64,000 nt of DNA, taken from NCBI GenBank assembly GCA_949130495.1, contig OX422223.1:72848751-72912750 (forward strand). The letters run 5' to 3'. Under the pieces are notes generated by a model, which had not been told where the DNA came from, ran no database searches, and worked only from the letters and a program-made list of their open reading frames with translations. Positions within the stretch are counted from its first letter, which is position 1; each line of letters begins with the position of its first letter. A program made the position numbers and the translations under genes. This DNA comes from Sambucus nigra (Eukaryota; Streptophyta; Magnoliopsida; Dipsacales; Adoxaceae). Below, piece by piece: positions 59,048 to 64,000 of this stretch.

Positions 59048-60073
59048 CTATACATTTTTTTTCGATTCGTCCTCATTGAGGACGATGGATTCTACCTCTT
59101 CCATGGCTTCTCCTTTCTTCAACTTTATTTCGTCTCTAGGGTCAAGTGTATCAATGTTATAGGTGGTAGTTGCTCTCTTATGGGCCTCTCTCTCTTCAGC
59201 CGAGTTGAAGTAGCATTCTCGAGTTATGGTCTGGTCACCCTGCACTTCCCCTACCCCATAGGGGGTCGAGAATTTTAGCATCTGGTGGACCGTTGACGAC
59301 ACGACCTCAAACTCCTTAAGGTCTAATCTTCCTATGATGAGATTATAGGCCGAGAAGACGTTTTCATCCATAACAAAAAAATTGATCTTCCGGGTTAGCC
59401 TCTTAGGCCACTCATCGCCCATTCGCACGTCCATATCATAAATGCCCAACGGATGGACCTTTTCACCGCTGAAGCCCATTAAGGGATGATGATAGGGTAC
59501 CAGCCTAGCTCTGCTAAGGCTTAGGCTCTTAAAGCAAGGCCAAAACATCACATCTGCTGAACTTCCTCCGTCTACAAGAATTCTCTGTACCTCACATCTA
59601 TGAACTCTTGTTGTGATTACCAAAGGGTCATTATGTGGAGCTAGGATGCTTTTGAAGTCGAGTCGGGAGAAACTAACTATGAGAGTGTCCATGTCCACCT
59701 TCTTTCTCTTCTGCATTATCTCGAAAGACGTCAGATTTACTACTTCAAGTTTGGCCACTGACTTGGCCTCTACCACATAAGCTTTTCGGTCAGCCACTTC
59801 AGAACCACCCCCTCCAAATCCTCCGCATATGGTGTTAACACCAAAGGAGATCATACGAACCCTCTTCACTAAGGTGTTGTCATCTTTGGGTGGAAGGTCT
59901 GGATCGTCTTCATCATCACCATCCGAGTCATCGTCTCTTCTCGCTGGTGTATCATCACGACATCTGTCGTTTCTCTTTTTTTTAGGGCCATCTCTTCCCC
60001 TCTTAGGGGTCTTACCATCAACATACTTCCTCAACTTATCGGATTTTAGCATCTTTTCGATCTCATCCTTCAA
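59048..60073 (-). pseudogene. Tat-B protease region
   Basis: An intact 341-codon frame. It opens with a Lys/Arg- and Asp-rich linker (DDDSDGDDEDDPDLPP), then ISFGVNTICGGFGGGGSEV, PLVITTRVHRCEVQRILVDGGSSADVMF with the active-site Asp, GFSGEKVHPLGIYDMDV and NFFVMDENVFSAYNLIIGR. The fold is a retroviral-type aspartic protease. It is the longest undamaged frame of Tat-B and keeps the residue lost in Tat-A. Confidence 0.85.
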
Positions 60074-61696
60074 GGCGAAGCACTTGTCTGTAATATGGCC
60101 ATGGTCCTGGTAGAAATCTCACCATAAGTTCTTGTTCCTCTTATGAGGAGGAGCCTTCAATTTCTATGGCCATCTTCGAGACCTGTCATTCTTGATCTCA
60201 TTAAGGATATGTTCGCAACTCACAGTTAGAGGGGTACAATGTGCGAACTTGTCGTCAGCTGATCTCTTCTTTTCGTCCTTATTTCTTTAGAACTTCTCGC
60301 TACTACCGCCATTCTCATCCTCATACTTTGCGGCCATGGCCTCTTCAGCGTTCATGACGTTCTCCGCAGTTGCCAATAGCTCTGCCATGGACTTGGAAGG
60401 GTCTTTCGCAAGTTTCCACAATAACTTCCCTTTCTGCAGACCTCATATGAGGGCGGTCATGGCGATATTCTCTTCGTAGTTTTTAACCTCAAGTTTCTCT
60501 TTGTTGAATCTGGCAATGTAGTCTCTCAGGCTCTCGCTCTTGCCTTGTTTGACATACAACAGATTGGTGGTCTTCTTTTGAGGTCTTACCCCAAAACAGA
60601 AATTGTGAATGAATCGTTCAGCCAATCCCTTGAAGGTCTCAATTGAATTCTTCAGAAGAGAAGTAAACCAGATGTGTGCCACTCCCGTCAAAGTCCCGGA
60701 GAAGGCCCGACACTTCATCTCATCCGGTATTGAATAAATGTTCACCGCTGACTGGTGCATCTCAATATGATGTACTAGGTTGGTGCTACTGTCATACTTA
60801 GGAGACACCATGGGCAGTTTGAACTTAGCAGGGGTTGGAAAACTCACTATCCTGGCCACGAACGGGGAGCCTTCTGAGAAACCTCTTTGCTATGGGTCTC
60901 AGATTTTGATGAGGTCTTCTATCTTCTCTTCGAGACGTTGGATGGAGTCATTCTATGGACTTGTAACGTCGGCCTAGACGAGGTTGTCCCCAGCCACCTC
61001 CAAGGGGTGGACTAAGGGTTCCCCAGCCGTAGCACAACGTCGGCTGTTGACCTCTTCCTGGTCTCTTCCTCGTCCTTGATGAGGCCGACGTTGCCTCTCT
61101 TCCCTTTGTGAGCCAGCTACACTTCTCGATCTTGACAATCTCTGTCTTAGGTCATTTACTGGGCCTAGCCTTTCAAAGGCCGACCCTCTGCTCAATCGGT
61201 CAAAAGCTGATCCTCTTTGTTGGGCTTCTTCACCTCTTCTGCCCCCACAACCTCGGCTATGCTGGATAGGACGAATTGTGTTATTTGAGACCTCATATGG
61301 CTCCCAACAATCTTTTGGGACATCTTTCACCTCCATATCGTCATACCTATCCTCAGGGCAAGGGTGTCCTTGCCTCCCCAAGCGTAAGCACCTAGGGTCA
61401 GCAACGTCCCTCCTCCGCTGAGGTGTAGGTTGGTCTTTTCGTGGTGCATAGGGTGGTCCCCTGGCTTCAGGATGGGGCTGAACCACCGTCGGAGTAATCA
61501 ACTCCGGTGAGACCCCAGGTGGTCTCATAATATTTTGACTGAGTTGTGCAAATTTCTCCTTCATTGCTTGTTGCGTTGCATCCAAAGACCTCAAGGCTGC
61601 GGCCACCTCCGCCATTTCGAACTGAGGCGGCGCTTGGCTGGAACTAGGTCCTCTAGCCCCAGGCGGCGAAAGAGGTGGTGGTAATTCCGGTGCCAT
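60074..61696 (-). pseudogene. Tat-B gag
   Basis: Start at 61696 (MAPELPPPLSPPGARG). The N-terminal 240 codons are Pro-rich and then Arg/Gln-rich, with a duplicated RGSAF(D/E)RL segment. The capsid-like frame 60443-60859 has LPMVSPKYDSSTNLVHHIEM, CRAFSGTLTGVAHIWF and FNKEKLEVKNYEENIAMTALI, the Retrotrans_gag layout. A broken part follows to a knuckle-like FYQDHGHITDKCFALKDE near 60070-60125. The start and layout match the Tat-A gag. Confidence 0.82.
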
Positions 61697-61850
61697 ACGC
61701 TAACACTAAAGAGCTGGTGTAGTAGATGCCCTTAATACCTTAAAGGACCTCTTTCAATGGTGAAACGACTTCACGTAAGGGGTGAGGCCTGGTTCACCAC
61801 CAGAGTCTCCGATGAGGTTAAGCAGAAAAAGGGGAAGAGTCAGCTTCTTG

Positions 61851-61868
61851 TTCCCACAGACGACGCCA
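61851..61868 (-). other. Primer-binding site of Tat-B
   Basis: The minus strand reads TGGCGTCGTCTGTGGGAA, three bases after the 5' LTR. Confidence 0.85.
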
Positions 61869-61871
61869 AAA

Positions 61872-62847
61872 TGATGATGCTGGAAATAGCACCACCCTTC
61901 AAGGTGTACGTAAGCTCACTTCAATGTTAACAATGGCAGTATATGAGTATATGTCTATATAGTAGAAGGAGGTGAGGAGAAGAGGATGAACATGACTATT
62001 TAAGTGGTTCAGCTAATTAGGCCTACGTCCACTGTGCAAGTTAGTGAGTAAGGTCACTGATATAAGGCACTAACGGCCATGGATACAATCTCTCAAGCTT
62101 TCTCTCTCTATAGTGTAAATTGACAGAGTTTTCAGCTAGGGTTGTATTTTTGGGGTCCTTTATCTCGGTAGGAGAAGACATGTATATATAGTGTGTACGG
62201 GGTGTAATGCACCCCCTATGCATGCAATTAGCATGTGTGAGTTGATCTAGCCAATCTGATGAAGACATCTGTCACTGTCACATGTAAAGAATGATAATGA
62301 AATATTCTCCCCACGTGAGGGGAATGATTTGTTATAACTGATTTGTGTACACGTGTTCCCAGTCATGCGTATGGGAGTAAAGGCTCGACCATGATCAATT
62401 GATTCTAACCTCGGCCTGGAAGAGTACGAGGTTTGTGAAGTCTGGCTGTTGCCCAATCTGAGATAAATCAAGGTGGCCTCGGCTCATGTGAGGCCGAGGT
62501 AAGGCAAGTGAAGTCATAAGGTCGACTGGGGCCGAGGTTCAGCAAGTGCAGGTAGGAACACCGGCTTATTCTATGCCGAGGTTGGTTACAATGATGGTGT
62601 GGCTCTCGTGACCTCGTCTTGAACCCAACCGATGTTGTCAACCCTGGATGGCTTGATGGATAACTTCCCCCACGGACCATGAAGACCTCAATTGCTGTCT
62701 AACTATGAGGCAGCTAGCAATGTCAGCCATGGCTGACCTTTCTCAGGACGAGACCGCTGGTCACCAATCTAAGGCCCTTCTAACCTCGGCCGTCCCCCTG
62801 GACGAGGTTGATGTCTTTGAGCTGTTGGGTACATTTAGGGCATATCA
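61872..62847 (-). repeat. 5' LTR of Tat-B
   Basis: 976 bp, similar throughout to 46339-47313. TATA box at 62183-62190. An inverted pair CCTCGGC (62477-62483) and GCCGAGG (62493-62499) and further copies lie upstream on the minus strand. The antisense first exon here (from 62727) stops soon after the LTR end. Confidence 0.88.
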
Positions 62848-62901
62848 TTTGTAATCGATCATTTGTATCATCTCTTGTGTAAATTGAAATTGGCGGGGGA
62901 A
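62848..62901 (+). other. Copia-B 3' UTR end and polypurine tract
   Basis: The tail of Copia-B between Tat-B and its own 3' LTR, ending in GGCGGGGGAA (62892-62901), the polypurine tract. Confidence 0.8.
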
Positions 62902-63861
62902 TGTTGGATAAATTTAAACATTTAATATAATATAATATTTAGTTGTTAATTTTATTATGTTTATTAATGTTTTTTATTTTTAAACTTAGTTTCCGTTTCA
63001 TTTTAGAAGGAAGAAACGTGAGAAAATGGGTGTGAAAGATAGTAGAGTACTCAAGTATCACATTGGAAGAATACCACAAAAAGTGGTGGTATATTAACTA
63101 AATGACAACTAAGATTCTTAGTTGAATAGTCAAATAAAAGGCTATGATACCACGTATTGCGGTGGTGCTTAAGCACCACCAATCGCGACTCGCGACGGGT
63201 GAAAGAGCGATTGGGGGACTTAGGGCGCATTGCGCGCTTTGACGCGCATTTGGCACTTCGCACGTGCGCATCATCACTTGGAGCGTGGGAGCCTAAAGTT
63301 TTGACAAAGTAAAACAAATCAACGACTGTGATTGAACGATCTGATACAAAATTTTAAAATCCCAAACGACTTGATTTGAGCCGTTAGATGAACTCGTAGC
63401 GTTTCGTGTAAGGTGGTGTCAATTCGCTTACGATGGGACGCCTAATCTGAACTGTTAGATCGAATCTATTCCAGACACGATCCAACGACTATTGAGTCAT
63501 TGTATGAAGAGCTGTGACTATTGAAGAACAGTCACATAAATGACTATAAAAAGAGTTTCAGGATTCTGTTTTGGACATCGAGAATTGCTAATTTCTCCTC
63601 TCTCCGTCCTCTATACATTGGCATTATCAGATTACAAATTCAGAGTGTTCTCGCTTTGATCAAACAGTATATAGTTTGAATCAAATAAAAAGTTTATACA
63701 TTGCATTATATCCTGACGGTAGATTCAGTAAACTCCATAGTGTACTCGCGATTTTTTTCAAACCAGTTTGAAAGAAATTTTACCTAAAAGACAGCGTTCC
63801 GAGAATATACCTTGTAAAATTTAATTAATTTTTTCGTTCTTTCCATATAAGAATTCCAACA
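62902..63861 (+). repeat. 3' LTR of Copia-B
   Basis: 960 bp, TGTTGGATAA to CCAACA, followed by CATGT. TATA box ACTATAAAAAG near 63541-63551. Perfect 20-bp palindrome GGTGGTGCTTAAGCACCACC at 63161-63180. Repeats of GATCCAACG- and ACCGTTAGAT-like motifs lie between 63380 and 63490. Confidence 0.9.
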
Positions 63862-63866
63862 CATGT

Positions 63867-64000
63867 TAGTAACCATTTCTCTCTTTTAAGTGATTTTAAT
63901 AGAATCACGCATGCAAACCTACCTAAAGAGAAAAAGAGCCCAACATTTAATATGCAAGCAAAATTTTTAAAATTTTCTGCCTCGCCGCATGGTACCTTTT
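63867..64000. other. Right flank of the nest
   Basis: Continues the DNA left of 24028 after the CATGT duplication. No gene seen in 134 bases. Confidence 0.5.

Larger units (their letters stand above)
46339..62847 (-). mobile_element. Tat-B: Ty3/gypsy Tat-lineage element with aRNH and antisense gene
   Basis: LTRs 46339-47313 and 61872-62847 with TTTAT (46334-46338) and TTTGT (62848-62852) as a duplication with one change. Reading right to left: primer site, gag, protease, RT, RNase H, a second (archaeal-type) RNase H, integrase, 129-bp tandem repeats, an antisense gene and a polypurine tract. The dual RNase H is the hallmark of the Tat lineage. Two later solo LTRs lie inside. Without them it is about 12.2 kb. 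RT (YVDD to CVDN) and integrase (catalytic Glu to Lys) have lost key residues. It sits in the Copia-B 3' UTR. Confidence 0.9.
24033..63861 (+). mobile_element. Copia-B: Ty1/copia element split by nested insertions
   Basis: LTRs 24033-24986 and 62902-63861 both start TGTTGGATAAATTT and end in CAACA, and perfect CATGT duplications flank them (24028-24032 and 63862-63866). Only about 4.4 kb of the 39.8-kb span is the element itself: gag (25023-25524, 27022-27380), protease and start of integrase (27400-28018), RNase H (33106-33323, 45702-45803) and the 3' region (45804-46338, 62848-62901). The rest is a solo LTR, Tat-A, an Athila-like element and Tat-B. The C-terminal half of integrase and all of RT are missing, lost with the 3' end of Tat-A. 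It is the oldest layer of the nest. Confidence 0.9.

Noticed and set aside
28019..62847. Tat-A and Tat-B as the two ends of one element
   Set aside because: They lie on opposite strands, each has its own primer site, gag and LTRs, and their sequences are clearly diverged.
1..64000. tRNA, rRNA, riboswitch or bacterial operon features
   Set aside because: No cloverleaf, rRNA motif or bacterial ribosome-binding pattern was seen; the window is plant transposon DNA.

Overview
This window is plant nuclear DNA, very probably a eudicot and probably pericentromeric or otherwise heterochromatic. The evidence is plant-specific LTR-retrotransposon lineages (Ty3/gypsy Athila, Tat and Tekay-like; several Ty1/copia families), plant-only protein domains (plant mobile domain, DUF4283, transposase-like accessory ORFs), TATA-box U3 promoters and high AT content. 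I see no intact cellular gene, no tRNA or rRNA, no CRISPR array and no bacterial feature. Every coding segment is a broken transposon or a pseudogene. Element names below (Copia-L, Copia-A, Copia-B, Tat-A, Tat-B) are mine.

Left part. 1-5510: Copia-L, a decayed minus-strand copia-like element with a canonical tRNA-Met primer site, split by a solo Athila-type LTR (2693-4289, duplication TGTCC). 5511-8837: AT-rich DNA without genes. 8838-9335: remnant of a plant-mobile-domain protein. 9352-16531: Copia-A, an almost complete minus-strand copia element (duplication GAAAT) inserted at the edge of a decayed array of about 115-bp repeats (to 17240). 17241-21803: AT-rich DNA with fold-back repeats, MITE-like units, an inverted repeat of about 1.8 kb and a compound microsatellite. 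22839-23700: remnant of a DUF4283 zinc-knuckle ORF.

Right part, one nest. Copia-B starts at 24033 and ends at 63861 (perfect duplication CATGT), but only about 4.4 kb of that 39.8 kb is its own. Inside its gag sits a solo LTR (25525-27021, duplication CGACT). In its integrase sits the truncated plus-strand element Tat-A (28019-33073). In its RNase H sits a nearly complete 12.4-kb Athila-like element (33324-45701). In its 3' untranslated region sits the minus-strand element Tat-B (46339-62847). Tat-B in turn carries a solo LTR within its 129-bp tandem repeats (51032-52204) and a 3.2-kb Tekay-like solo LTR (54388-57563, duplication GATAC) between its two RNase H domains. Reading frames resume across several insertion points, which supports the calls.

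Most notable signals. (1) In each LTR family examined, a family-specific self-complementary motif, often in several copies, lies upstream of the TATA box. In the Athila-type LTRs the motif varies on both sides of its dyad (GGACCGGTCC, GGATCGATCC, GAATCGATTC). (2) Copia-A and Copia-B lack a tRNA-type primer-binding site; the bases next to the 5' LTR are instead an inverted copy of a segment of that LTR. (3) Tat-B carries a spliced antisense gene whose putative first exon starts inside the LTR, and the Athila element carries a sense accessory ORF behind a copy of its own LTR palindrome cassette and a good splice acceptor. All coordinates and duplications were read by eye; family names rest on recognised motifs, not on searches.
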